Source of the DNA: Phycicoccus endophyticus
Lineage (GTDB): Bacteria > Actinomycetota > Actinomycetes > Actinomycetales > Dermatophilaceae
Direction of reading: 5' to 3'
Length of the DNA: 64,000 nt
NCBI RefSeq assembly: GCF_011326735.1
Contig: NZ_JAANCN010000003.1
Location: 124,001-188,000, forward strand
Part shown: positions 49,177 to 57,618 of the stretch, one piece after another
Position numbering within the stretch: the stretch's first letter is position 1
Layout: each line of letters starts with the position of its first letter
The notes under the pieces: generated by a model
What the model was told of the DNA's origin: nothing
Seen by the model: the letters and a program-made list of their open reading frames with translations, nothing else
Database searches by the model: none
Translations under genes and position numbers: made by a program

Positions 49177-49970
49177 CCGACCCGCACCCCCAGCCCGGGG
49201 TCGGTCGGGGAGATCGCCGGGAAGCGCTCGAGCACCGCCGGGTCGTGACCCGCGACGAGCGAGAGCCCCTGGCGCCGACCGAGGTCGGAGAGCACGTCGA
49301 ACGCCTGGTACATGCGCTCGAGGTCGTGGACGATGACGAACGGCCGGTCGAGGGTCACCTCGTCGTAGTAGTGCGCCGCGTCGGACGCGAGCAGGACCTC
49401 GCCGTCGCCGCCGCTGACGAGCACGACGAGCTGGCCCACCGTGTGACCACCGACCTCGAGGACGGTCACGCCCGGCGCGACGTCCTTGACCCCGGCCATC
49501 CGCGCCACCCGGCCCTGCGCCTCGAGCGTCGCCAGGGCCTCGATGTCTCCCCACTGCGCCGAGCCGGCGAAGAGCGGGCGCCGAGCCACCGGCCCGGTCC
49601 AGAAGTCGAGCTCGCGACCGGAGATGACGAAGGTCGCCCGCGGGAAGAGGTGGGTGTGCCCGGTGTGGTCGTAGTGCCCGTGGGTGATGACGACCGTGTC
49701 GACCGCCTCCGGGTCCACGCCCACCTGCCGCAACCCGTCCGGCACGGAGGTGGTCGTCCTCCGGCCCCGGGCCTCACCGACCTCGGGGGTGAAGCCGGTG
49801 TCGACGACGATGCACCGCTCGCCGTGGCGGACGACCCACACGAAGTAGTCCATGACGACCGGCTCGTCGGCGGCACCCGGGTACATGTGGTGGTTGAGGT
49901 AGACCTGGGACGTGGTCGTCTCGCGGGTCGCGTAGCGCAGGGCGAGCACCTCGTACTCGGGCGTGGTCAC
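49173..49970 (-). CDS. N-acyl homoserine lactonase family metallo-hydrolase
   Basis: A 265-residue metallo-beta-lactamase-fold protein. The dinuclear metal motif is ITHGHYDHTGHTH, with further ligands in VLEVGGHTVGQL, LASDAAHYY and VAGHDP. AiiA-type lactonases of this family open acyl-homoserine and other gamma-lactones. In this operon a role in hydrolysing an imported lactone is more likely than quorum quenching. GTG start, with GAGGAG upstream and a four-base overlap with livM. Confidence 0.85.
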   Translation of the reverse strand: MTTPEYEVLALRYATRETTTSQVYLNHHMYPGAADEPVVMDYFVWVVRHGERCIVVDTGFTPEVGEARGRRTTTSVPDGLRQVGVDPEAVDTVVITHGHYDHTGHTHLFPRATFVISGRELDFWTGPVARRPLFAGSAQWGDIEALATLEAQGRVARMAGVKDVAPGVTVLEVGGHTVGQLVVLVSGGDGEVLLASDAAHYYDEVTLDRPFVIVHDLERMYQAFDVLSDLGRRQGLSLVAGHDPAVLERFPAISPTDPGLGVRVG

Positions 49971-51106
49971 GGTGTGGGCTCCTCGGGGTGTGTCGTGGGG
50001 TCGGTGGTGGTGGCCCGCACGGGCGCCCGTGCGACCCGGCCCCGGCGGGCGAAGCGACGGGCGCCGAGGCCGAGCAGGCCCTTGGGCAGGAAGAGGATGA
50101 CGAGCATGAGGATGAGCCCGTAGACCAGCGAGGTGAGCCCGGGGACCGATCCCGCGCTGCGGCTGACCTGGCCCACGACGGGCTGGAGGACGAGCTCGCC
50201 GAGGGCACCGCCCATGAGCTGGCCCGCGCCGCCGAGGATCCCGGCGACGACCGGGTCGAGCGTGGCGTGCACCCCGAACGCGGTGTCGGAGTCCATGAGC
50301 TTGTACGTCGCGAGGTAGACCACCCCGGCGAAGCCGGCCATCGCGGCGCTGATCGCCATCGCGACGACCTTGAGCTTGTGCACCGCCACCCCGACCGCTG
50401 CCGCGGCGTCCTGGTCGTCACGGATCGCGCGCAGCTTGAGGCCGAACTGGGAGCGGGCGACGAGCCACAGCGCGCCCGTCGAGAGCACCGCGACGAGCAG
50501 ACCGAGGAAGTAGTAGGCCCGCACGCTGCCGAGCTGCAGGCGCAGGATGTCGACCTCGGCGCTGAACGGGATGGTGAGGCCGTACTGGCCGCCGGTGTAG
50601 TCGGCGAAGTAGCGCACGAGCTCGTAGAGGGCCACGACGAGGAAGAAGGTGAGGACCGAGAAGTAGTGGCCCCGCAGGCGCAGGGTCACGTAGCCCACGA
50701 CGACGGCGAAGAAGACGGTGACCACCATGGCGGGGACGATCCCGAGCAGCAGGGGGACGTCGAGCTCCTGCTGGAGGATGCCGGCCGAGTAGGCACCGAC
50801 CCCGAAGAAGGCGAGCTGGGCGAGGGACCACTGCCCCGCGTACCCGGCCATGAGGTTCCAGCTCTGGGCCACGGCGGTGAAGAGGAAGCCGAGGGTGAGC
50901 ACCCGCAGCCAGAAGTTCTCCTGGATCGCCAGGCCGGCCACGGCGAGCACGAGGAACGCCGTCACGCTGAGCACCATGCCGAGGGACGGGCCACCGGGGA
51001 GCCGGCCGACGCGCTCCTCGAGCGCCGACCATCCCGCGGCGGCCGCGCGCCCGGCAGAGCGCCGCCCGGTTGCGGTGGTGGTCTCGGTCGTGTTGGTGGA
51101 GGCCAT
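49967..51106 (-). CDS. livM: Branched-chain amino acid-type ABC transporter permease (LivM-like)
   Basis: A 379-residue permease with eight or so membrane helices and the LivM features AGYAGQWSLAQLAFFGVGAYSAG, RLRGHYFSVLTFFLVVALYEL, and the coupling-helix GLKLRAIRDDQDAAAAVGV. Unlike some actinobacterial LivM proteins it is not fused to the ATPase. The hydrophilic N- and C-terminal tails are rich in Thr, Ala and Pro. It starts at the ATG that shares one base with the livH stop. Confidence 0.92.
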   Translation of the reverse strand: MASTNTTETTTATGRRSAGRAAAAGWSALEERVGRLPGGPSLGMVLSVTAFLVLAVAGLAIQENFWLRVLTLGFLFTAVAQSWNLMAGYAGQWSLAQLAFFGVGAYSAGILQQELDVPLLLGIVPAMVVTVFFAVVVGYVTLRLRGHYFSVLTFFLVVALYELVRYFADYTGGQYGLTIPFSAEVDILRLQLGSVRAYYFLGLLVAVLSTGALWLVARSQFGLKLRAIRDDQDAAAAVGVAVHKLKVVAMAISAAMAGFAGVVYLATYKLMDSDTAFGVHATLDPVVAGILGGAGQLMGGALGELVLQPVVGQVSRSAGSVPGLTSLVYGLILMLVILFLPKGLLGLGARRFARRGRVARAPVRATTTDPTTHPEEPTP

Positions 51107-51963
51107 CACACCCGCCCCCTGTTCAGGACGCCGCGGGGTCGCAGGAGCAGCACCATGAGCACGAGGAGGAAGAGGGCGGTGTTGACGAGCGCCGAGCTGA
51201 GGTAGACGGTGACCGCCGTGAGGAGCAGGGCGACGAGGAAGGAGGCGATCGCCCCGCCCCAGATGTCGCCGAGCCCGCCGATGATGACGATGGCGAAGGC
51301 GATGATCGCGAAGGCGAGCCCGCTGTCGGAGGCGAACGTCACGTAGGTGGCGATGATCCCGCCGGCCGCCCCGGCCAGGCCCGCACCGACGGTGAAGGCC
51401 AGCAGCGAGAGCCGGCGGTCGTTGATGCCGACGAGCTGCACCGACGTGCGGTCGTCGGTGACGGCCCGGACGGCCTTGCCGAGCGTGGTCCGGTAGAGCA
51501 CGAGCATCGTCGCCCCGCCGAGGGCCGCGGCGAAGACGAAGGCGACGACCTGGGACACCCGGACCGGGATGGAGCCGAGGTACCACGTCCCGAGGTCGAC
51601 CGGGATGGTGCGGTAGTCGGACCCGAAGGCCATGAGCAGCAGGGCGCTGACGACGCTCGAGAAGCCGATGAGCGCGAACATCCGTACCAGAGGGCTGTTG
51701 ACGGTGAACCGGAGGTAGCCGAGATAGACGACCGCCCCGATGACGCCGACGACCACCATGTCCGCGAGGACAGCGAGGAACGGGTCGAGGCTGAGATGGG
51801 TGTGCAGGACGTAGGTCGAGTACGCCCCGAGGATGATCAGCGCCCCGTGGGCGAAGTTCACGATGTCGAGGACCCCGAGGATGATGTTCAGGCCCAGCGA
51901 GAGGATGAAGTACACCCCGGCGAGCAGCACCGACGAGAGCAGGACGTTGAGCAGGGTGTTCAT
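51106..51963 (-). CDS. livH: Branched-chain amino acid-type ABC transporter permease (LivH-like)
   Basis: A 285-residue permease starting MNTLLNVLLSSVLLAGVYFI with LGVLDIVNFAHGALIILGAY, the LivH signature after the first helices, and the cytoplasmic loop TTLGKAVRAVTDDRTSVQLVG, which contacts the ATPases. It forms the translocation pathway together with LivM. It overlaps livF by four bases. Confidence 0.93.
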   Translation of the reverse strand: MNTLLNVLLSSVLLAGVYFILSLGLNIILGVLDIVNFAHGALIILGAYSTYVLHTHLSLDPFLAVLADMVVVGVIGAVVYLGYLRFTVNSPLVRMFALIGFSSVVSALLLMAFGSDYRTIPVDLGTWYLGSIPVRVSQVVAFVFAAALGGATMLVLYRTTLGKAVRAVTDDRTSVQLVGINDRRLSLLAFTVGAGLAGAAGGIIATYVTFASDSGLAFAIIAFAIVIIGGLGDIWGGAIASFLVALLLTAVTVYLSSALVNTALFLLVLMVLLLRPRGVLNRGRV

Positions 51964-52703
51964 GCGGCTCCTCCCTGGTCGGCCAGCTCGTGGCCGAGGT
52001 AGACCGACGCCAGGGCGTCGGGGTCGGTGCGGAAGCGCTCCCCGCTGCCCTCGTAGACCGAACGCCCTTCGTGGAGCACCATGACCCGGTCGACGACCTT
52101 GAGGACCCGGCCGACCTCCTGCTCGACGACGACCACCGCCACGCCGAGCTCGACGAGCGTCGGCAGCGTCCGGTAGATCTCGTCGACGATGAACGGCGCC
52201 AGCCCGAGGGAGGGCTCGTCGATGAGCAGGCATCGCGGCCGGGACATCAGCGCCCGGCCGATGGCGACCATCTGCTGCTCGCCGCCGCTGAGCACACCCG
52301 CGGTGCGGCCGCGGATGTCCCGCAGCGCCGGGAAGAGCTCCAGGACGTCGTCCTCGGCCGCCTGCCGGGTCGCGCGGTCGGCGTGGTAGGCGCCGAGGAC
52401 GAGGTTGTCCCGCACGCTCAGCGACGCGAACAGCCGGCGCCCCTCCTGGACCATGGCGATGCCACGGCGGGCCCGGGCGTCCGTCGGCAGCCGGTCGATC
52501 GGCTCGCCGCACCACGTCACCGAGCCCGCCGTGAGGGGCACGACGCCGGTGATCGCCCGCAGCAGCGTGCTCTTCCCGGCGCCGTTGGGGCCGATGACGC
52601 CCACGATCTCCCGCTCCCCCACCGCCATCGACACGTCGTCGATGGCGGTGAGGTCGCCGTACCCGGCGCGGATGGACCTGACGCGCAGCAGGTGGTCGTC
52701 CAC
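51960..52703 (-). CDS. livF: ABC transporter ATPase (LivF-like)
   Basis: A 247-residue ATPase with Walker A GPNGAGKSTLLRAI, signature LSGGEQQMVAIGRAL, Walker B LLIDEPSLGLAP and the H-loop region VVVEQEVGR. In LivF the segment after Walker B is EPSLGLAP, as here. The start is GTG. It lies 43 bases after the substrate-binding protein gene. Confidence 0.93.
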   Translation of the reverse strand: MDDHLLRVRSIRAGYGDLTAIDDVSMAVGEREIVGVIGPNGAGKSTLLRAITGVVPLTAGSVTWCGEPIDRLPTDARARRGIAMVQEGRRLFASLSVRDNLVLGAYHADRATRQAAEDDVLELFPALRDIRGRTAGVLSGGEQQMVAIGRALMSRPRCLLIDEPSLGLAPFIVDEIYRTLPTLVELGVAVVVVEQEVGRVLKVVDRVMVLHEGRSVYEGSGERFRTDPDALASVYLGHELADQGGAA

Positions 52704-52746
52704 GAGCGGTTCTCCTCTTCTCGTCGTGGGCCGTCTCAGGCCGGGG

Positions 52747-53982
52747 TCACTTCACGAAGGCGGGCTCGGCGGTCGCGACGTCCTTGGGGAAGACCGTCCG
52801 CGGCTTGCCGTCCTGCCACTGCACGATCACCGGGGTGGCGTCGACGAGCTGGCCGTTCTCCTCGAACTTGGTCCGGCCGGTGGCGACCATGGAGCCGGTG
52901 CCGTCGCTGATGTCGACCTGTGCGAGGGCGTCCCGCACGTCGCTGGGGTCGCGAGAGCCGGCCGCCTCGAGGGCCGCGGCGATCGCGTAGACGGCGACGC
53001 AGTCCTCACCCGCCTCCTGGCCCGGGAAGTCGAACTCGGAGTTCTTCGCGACGAAGTCCTCGACGAACTGCTCGGCTCCGGGAAGGTCCCAGTTCCAGCC
53101 GGCGCTCGTGAAGACGCCGTCGGCGGGCTTGCCGACGGTCTCGGCGTACCGGGGGTTGACCAGGGCCGACCCGGACCCGAGGATCGGGCCGGTGTAGCCC
53201 TGCCGCACGAGTGCCTCCTGGAGGATCTTCATGTCCGCCAGGCCGGCCTGCGCGAAGAGGAACTGGGGCTTGCCCGAGAGCACCTTGATCGCCAGCGAGT
53301 TGGCGTCGGTGAGCCCGGGGGCGAAGTACTCCTCGTTGGTCACCGAGACCCCGTTCTCCTCGAGCTGGGCCACGGCCGCCTTCGCGGAGACCTGGGCCGA
53401 GGAGGTGTTCTCGGCGACGACCGCCGCCCGCTCGATCGGGTAGTCGCTGGCGTCGGCGAGGTTGAGGACCTCGATGACGCCCTGCTTGCCCATCTCGCTC
53501 GCGGGGGCCGGGATCTTGAAGACGTACGTGTAGCCCTGGGCGACGATGTCGTCGGCGAAGGACTCCGTGACGAGAGGCACCTGGTTCTGCTCGGTCACCG
53601 GCGCGACCGCGAGGGTGTACGAGCTGGCCCAGGCGCCGATCATCGCCGAGAGGTCGTTGGAGTCGATGAGGCTCTGCGCCTGGTTGGCGACCTGCGCCGG
53701 CTGCGCGGCACCGGTGTCCTGCTTGCGCAGCTCGAGCTTGGCCCCGTCGAGCGCCTTGATGCCGCCGTCGGCGTTGATCTGGTCCACGCACAGCGAGGCA
53801 CCGCGGTCGGCTTGGGTTCCGTTGTCGGCGAAGGGCCCCGACATCGGCTCGATGAGCCCGATCTGCACCGGGTCCGAGGAGTCACCTCCGTCCCCCGAAC
53901 CGCTGCCACAGGCGGCGACCGCCAGGCTCATCGTCGTGACTCCGACCGTGCACACCAGGGTGCGACGCCATGCCTTGCTCAT
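52747..53982 (-). CDS. livK: Substrate-binding lipoprotein of the branched-chain-type importer
   Basis: A 411-residue secreted binding protein with a lipobox LAVAACGSGSG after a hydrophobic signal, then the type I periplasmic-binding fold (VQIGLIEPMSGPFADNGTQ, GASLCVDQINADGGIK, and the hinge region). Liv-type binding proteins take up amino acids, but also aromatic acids and amides in catabolic operons. Here the surrounding enzymes argue against simple amino acid uptake. GAGGAGA precedes the ATG. A hairpin (GCGTTCC-GGG-GGAACGC, 54029-54045) lies between livG and this gene and may adjust relative expression. Confidence 0.9.
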   Translation of the reverse strand: MSKAWRRTLVCTVGVTTMSLAVAACGSGSGDGGDSSDPVQIGLIEPMSGPFADNGTQADRGASLCVDQINADGGIKALDGAKLELRKQDTGAAQPAQVANQAQSLIDSNDLSAMIGAWASSYTLAVAPVTEQNQVPLVTESFADDIVAQGYTYVFKIPAPASEMGKQGVIEVLNLADASDYPIERAAVVAENTSSAQVSAKAAVAQLEENGVSVTNEEYFAPGLTDANSLAIKVLSGKPQFLFAQAGLADMKILQEALVRQGYTGPILGSGSALVNPRYAETVGKPADGVFTSAGWNWDLPGAEQFVEDFVAKNSEFDFPGQEAGEDCVAVYAIAAALEAAGSRDPSDVRDALAQVDISDGTGSMVATGRTKFEENGQLVDATPVIVQWQDGKPRTVFPKDVATAEPAFVK

Positions 53983-54055
53983 GATCTTCTCCTCGTTGAG
54001 AAACGTGCTCGTGCTCTTGTGTCGTGGTGCGTTCCGGGGGAACGCGGTGGGTCGT

Positions 54056-54835
54056 CTACGCCTCGCCGCCGCCGTCGCCGAGGTAGGCCTCCTTCACCTC
54101 CGCCGAGCTGAGAACCGTCTCGACGTCTCCCTGGGCCAGGACCTGGCCCTTCTCGAAGACGATGAGCGTCTGGGCGAGCTGCCGCAGGGCCCGCAGGACG
54201 TGCTCGACGAGCACGAGGTGGATGCCGTCGGCGTGCAGCTCCCGCAGGATCCGGACCATGTCGTCGATCTCGGTGTCGCTGAGTCCCTCGAAGACCTCGT
54301 CGAGCAGCAGCAGCTTCGGGGAGGAGGCGACGGCGCGGCCCACCTCGAGCTTCTTGCGCATCGCCAGCGGCAGGGACCCGGCCGGGCTGCCCGCCATCGC
54401 CGCGAGCCCGAGCCGCTCGAGCAGCTCGTCGGCCTGCGTGACGAGCTCGGCGGTGCGGGCCCGCCGGCTCGAGGCGAGCGCGACGACGACGTTCTCCCGG
54501 ATGGTCATCTCCGCGAAGGGCCGCGGGATCTGGAAGGTCCGCACGACGCCCGCCCGAGCGAGCCGGGTGGCGTTCGGCCGGCGCCCGAGCGGCCGGCCGA
54601 GGGCGGTGACCGCGCCCGAGGTCGCCGGGCGGGCGCCCGCGATGACGCTCAGGCAGGTCGACTTGCCGGCTCCGTTGGGGCCGATGATCCCGACGATCCC
54701 GTCCTCGGCGGCGATGGTGAAGGAGACGTCGTTGAGGGCGAGGACGCCGCCGAAGGCCACCGTGACGCCCTCGAGGGAGACGAGGGCACCGTCGTGCTGG
54801 GTGGCCTCGGCCCGGTGACGTGCCAGGTCGGTCAT
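54056..54835 (-). CDS. livG: ABC transporter ATPase (LivG-like)
   Basis: A 259-residue ATPase with Walker A GPNGAGKSTCLSVIAG, Walker B LLLLDEVFEGLSDTEIDD, and the H-loop LVEHVLRAL. Its ABC signature is LPLAMRKKLEVGRAVA: the usual LS-GGQ- is replaced by LP-LAMRKKLE, as commonly seen in LivG-type ATPases (SYG-QR-LE). It partners LivF. It overlaps the upstream hydrolase stop by four bases. Confidence 0.9.
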   Translation of the reverse strand: MTDLARHRAEATQHDGALVSLEGVTVAFGGVLALNDVSFTIAAEDGIVGIIGPNGAGKSTCLSVIAGARPATSGAVTALGRPLGRRPNATRLARAGVVRTFQIPRPFAEMTIRENVVVALASSRRARTAELVTQADELLERLGLAAMAGSPAGSLPLAMRKKLEVGRAVASSPKLLLLDEVFEGLSDTEIDDMVRILRELHADGIHLVLVEHVLRALRQLAQTLIVFEKGQVLAQGDVETVLSSAEVKEAYLGDGGGEA

Positions 54836-56067
54836 GAGCCGGCCTCCTCGACCTGCTCCAGGACCGGCAGGAGGTAGTCGCGGAACCGCACGGGGTCCTC
54901 GCTCATCGGGAAGTGGCCGCACCCGGGCATGTCCACGTAGGTGCCACCGAGGGCGTCGGCGGCCTCGCGGCTCATCGCCGACGTCGCGGAGTAGTCGTAC
55001 TCGCCGTTGAAGACCCACAGCGGGCAGGTGGCGCGGCCCAGGCCGGCGGCGATGGCCGGGAAGTCCTCGGAGTAGAAGTAGGTGTCGCCCTGGTACACGC
55101 CCGGCCCGGACTGGGCGTACCCCCAGAGGGTCTGGGCTCGGGCCGCGGCCGGGCTCGAGGGGGCGACCAGCCCCCCGACCCAGCTGGTGAGGAAGTGCGA
55201 GTGGTCGACCTCGAGGTGGTTGGTCCACTCGACGAACCGGCTGGGGTTGCCGAGCCCTCCCTCGAGCGAGAGGCAGGCACGGAACTCCTCGCCGTGCACC
55301 GCGGCCATGTACAGGACGATCGCGCCGCCCATGGAGCACCCGAGGAGCACCGGCCGCTCGAGGCCGAGCGCCCCCGAGACCGCCCGGATCACCTCGGCGT
55401 AGTCGGTGGTCGTCAGCCGGTAGGTGCGCTCCTGCCAGTCGGTCGGCGGGTCGGAGCGCCCGTGCCAGGGCAGGTCGAAGGCGATGAACCGGAACCGGGC
55501 ACCGAGCTCGGCGTCCTCGAGCAGGTGGCGGAACTGCCGGGAGTCGGCGCCGGCGGTGTGCAGGCACAGGACGGGGACGGGACCCTCGCCACCCTCCTCG
55601 CAGTACACCCGCTGCCCGCCCAGGTCGAGGTAGCGCCCCCGCACCGCGCTGGGGCCCGAGGGCGGCGTGGGGTCGGGGTTGCGCGGGGGGCGGGCGTTCT
55701 CGGCGCGCCGCAGCGCCTCGAGAACCCGGTCCACCAGGGGTGCGTACTGGGCCCACCGGCCGGTGTCGCCGCGGACCGCGCCCCACCCGAGGGTGGCCCG
55801 GATGGCCTGGGCCGAGGTGTAGCCCCGCGGCGGGGGCTCGGCGGCGAAGCGGGCCCAGTCCTCCTCGCCGACGGCGAAGGTGAAGACGGGGGACGGCTCG
55901 TCGGCGTCTGCCGCGCGGACCCGGACGTCGTCGCCGTCGACGGCCACCCGCAGGCGGGTGCTCTCGCCGAGGGCGAGCTCGAAGACGACCTCGCCGAGGG
56001 CGGGTAGGCCGGCGGTCAGCTGCGCGGTGCGCAGGACGTCGAGGGCGGACTCGGTGGTCGGGCTCAT
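54832..56067 (-). CDS. SCP2-like domain fused to an alpha/beta hydrolase
   Basis: A 411-residue fusion. Residues 1-125 look like a sterol-carrier/SCP2-type fold (VVFELALGESTRLRVAVDGDDV, given here as ELALGESTRLRVAVDG), with no signal peptide. From about residue 150 there is an alpha/beta hydrolase: oxyanion-hole CLHTAGADSRQF, nucleophile Ser in LLGCSMGGAIVLYM, catalytic Asp in NGEYDYS and His in GCGHFPMSE. The hydrolase may open an ester, lactone or C-C bond. It starts 8 bases after the aldehyde dehydrogenase stop and is coupled to livG. The fusion is unusual and the function is not assignable. Confidence 0.75.
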   Translation of the reverse strand: MSPTTESALDVLRTAQLTAGLPALGEVVFELALGESTRLRVAVDGDDVRVRAADADEPSPVFTFAVGEEDWARFAAEPPPRGYTSAQAIRATLGWGAVRGDTGRWAQYAPLVDRVLEALRRAENARPPRNPDPTPPSGPSAVRGRYLDLGGQRVYCEEGGEGPVPVLCLHTAGADSRQFRHLLEDAELGARFRFIAFDLPWHGRSDPPTDWQERTYRLTTTDYAEVIRAVSGALGLERPVLLGCSMGGAIVLYMAAVHGEEFRACLSLEGGLGNPSRFVEWTNHLEVDHSHFLTSWVGGLVAPSSPAAARAQTLWGYAQSGPGVYQGDTYFYSEDFPAIAAGLGRATCPLWVFNGEYDYSATSAMSREAADALGGTYVDMPGCGHFPMSEDPVRFRDYLLPVLEQVEEAGS

Positions 56068-56074
56068 CGCGCGC

Positions 56075-57538
56075 TCACCCCACCGTGAACGGGTCGCGGA
56101 CGACCCCGTCGGTCTCGACCCACACGGCCTTGGGGACGAGGAACTCCCGGATGCCCTCGAGGCCGTTCTCCCGCCCGAAGCCGCTGCTCTTGACCCCACC
56201 GAAGGGCATCGTCATGCCCATCGTCCGGTAGGTGTTGACCCAGACCGTCCCGGCCCGCAGCCGCCGGGTGGCCCGGATCGCCCGGCGGATGTCGGTGGTC
56301 CACACCCCGGCGGCCAGGCCGTAGCTCGAGTCGTTGGCCAGGGCGAACGCCTCCTCCTCGTCGGCGAAGGAGCGGCAGGCGAGCACCGGGCCGAAGATCT
56401 CGTTCGCCCACACCTCGTGGTCGTCCGGGACGTCGGCGATGATCGTCGGCTCGAAGAACCACCCGCCCAGCTCGGCCGGCCGCCCGCCGTGGCGGATGTC
56501 GAGCCCGGCGTCGAGCGCCGCGCCGACGAAGGTGCGCACCTTCTCGAACTGGGCCTCGCTCGCGAGCGGCCCCATGTCGGTGCTCCGGTCCGCGGGGTCG
56601 CCGAGCCGGATCGTGCGGGCTCGGTCGGTGACCCGCTCGAGCACCTCGTCGTAGACCGCCTCGTGGATGAGCGCTCGTGAGCCGGCGATGCACGTCTGGC
56701 CGCCCGCCGCGAAGATGCCCGCGACGAGGCCCGGCACCGCCTCCTCGATGCTCGCGTCGTCGAAGACGATGTTCGGCGACTTGCCCCCGAGCTCCAGTGC
56801 CACCGGGGTGAGGTTGGCCGACGCGGACTGGGCCACGAGCGCCCCGACCCGCTCGGAGCCGGTGAAGGTCACCTTGTCGACGAGCGGCGACCCGACGAGC
56901 CACTGGCCGACGGCCGGGGAGCTGCCGGCGACCGTGTTGAACACCCCCTCGGGGATGCCGGCCTCCTCGACGAGCCGGGCGAAGTGCAGAATCGAGGCGG
57001 GGGCGACCTCGGAGGGCTTGACGACGACCGTGCACCCGGCCGCGAGCGCGGGGGCGACCTTGAAGGCCAGGAGGAACAGCGGCGAGTTCCACGGGAGGAT
57101 CGCGGCGACGACGCCCACCGGCTCCTCGAGCACGAAGCCGAGGAAGTTCGGCTTGCGGGTGTCGACGACCCGGCCGGCGAGGTTGCTCGCGACCTCCCCG
57201 TAGTAGCGGTACCAGCCGCCCACCGCGGTGATCTGGCCGTGGACCTCGCGGATGCCCTTGCCGTTGTCGCGGCTCTCCATCGTCGCGAGGAGCTCGGCGT
57301 CCCGGTCGACCAGATCGGCCAGCCGGCGCAGGTGGCGGGCCCGCTCCTCGGCTCCGAGCCGGGGCCAGGGCCCCTCGTCGAAGGCGGTGCGCGCCGCGGT
57401 CAGGGCGTCCCGGACGTCGGCCTCGGAGGCCTCCGGGACGGTCGTCCACGGCTCGCGGGTGAAGGGCTCGAGGCTGTCGAACCTGCTCTCGCCGTCTCGC
57501 CACTGCGACCCGATCCGCAGCTGCAGCTCCTGGGCCAT
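56075..57538 (-). CDS. Aldehyde dehydrogenase (NAD(P)+)
   Basis: A 487-residue ALDH-superfamily enzyme with the cofactor site LPWNSPLFLLAFKVAPALAAG, GSERVGALVA, the general-base Glu in LELGGKSPNIVF and the nucleophile Cys in GGQTCIAGSR; the C-terminal NEIFGPVLACRSF and PFGGVKSSGFGRENG are standard. It oxidises an aldehyde to the acid; substrate unknown. It is first in the operon with the transporter genes. GAAGGGA precedes the ATG. An AT-rich stretch just upstream is the likely promoter region. Confidence 0.92.
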   Translation of the reverse strand: MAQELQLRIGSQWRDGESRFDSLEPFTREPWTTVPEASEADVRDALTAARTAFDEGPWPRLGAEERARHLRRLADLVDRDAELLATMESRDNGKGIREVHGQITAVGGWYRYYGEVASNLAGRVVDTRKPNFLGFVLEEPVGVVAAILPWNSPLFLLAFKVAPALAAGCTVVVKPSEVAPASILHFARLVEEAGIPEGVFNTVAGSSPAVGQWLVGSPLVDKVTFTGSERVGALVAQSASANLTPVALELGGKSPNIVFDDASIEEAVPGLVAGIFAAGGQTCIAGSRALIHEAVYDEVLERVTDRARTIRLGDPADRSTDMGPLASEAQFEKVRTFVGAALDAGLDIRHGGRPAELGGWFFEPTIIADVPDDHEVWANEIFGPVLACRSFADEEEAFALANDSSYGLAAGVWTTDIRRAIRATRRLRAGTVWVNTYRTMGMTMPFGGVKSSGFGRENGLEGIREFLVPKAVWVETDGVVRDPFTVG

Positions 57539-57586
57539 GCGCTCGTCCCTTCAACAGTCGTCATTGAGTGCCATATGGAAAATATC

Positions 57587-57600
57587 CTATGTTCTATGGA
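57587..57600. promoter_or_regulatory. LysR-type box upstream of the aldehyde dehydrogenase operon
   Basis: CTATGTTCTATGGA contains T-N11-A and matches the sequence upstream of the acyl-CoA dehydrogenase operon (CTATATTCTGTAGA) at 11 of 14 positions. The surrounding 80 bases are the most AT-rich stretch in the region, with CCATATGG and GGAAAATATCC close by. Confidence 0.45.
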
Positions 57601-57618
57601 GTTGGCTAGACCTGTGGG

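Noticed and set aside
49173-49970. Quorum-quenching acyl-homoserine lactonase
   Set aside because: The motif fits the family but not the specificity; placement in a catabolic importer operon makes another lactone more likely.
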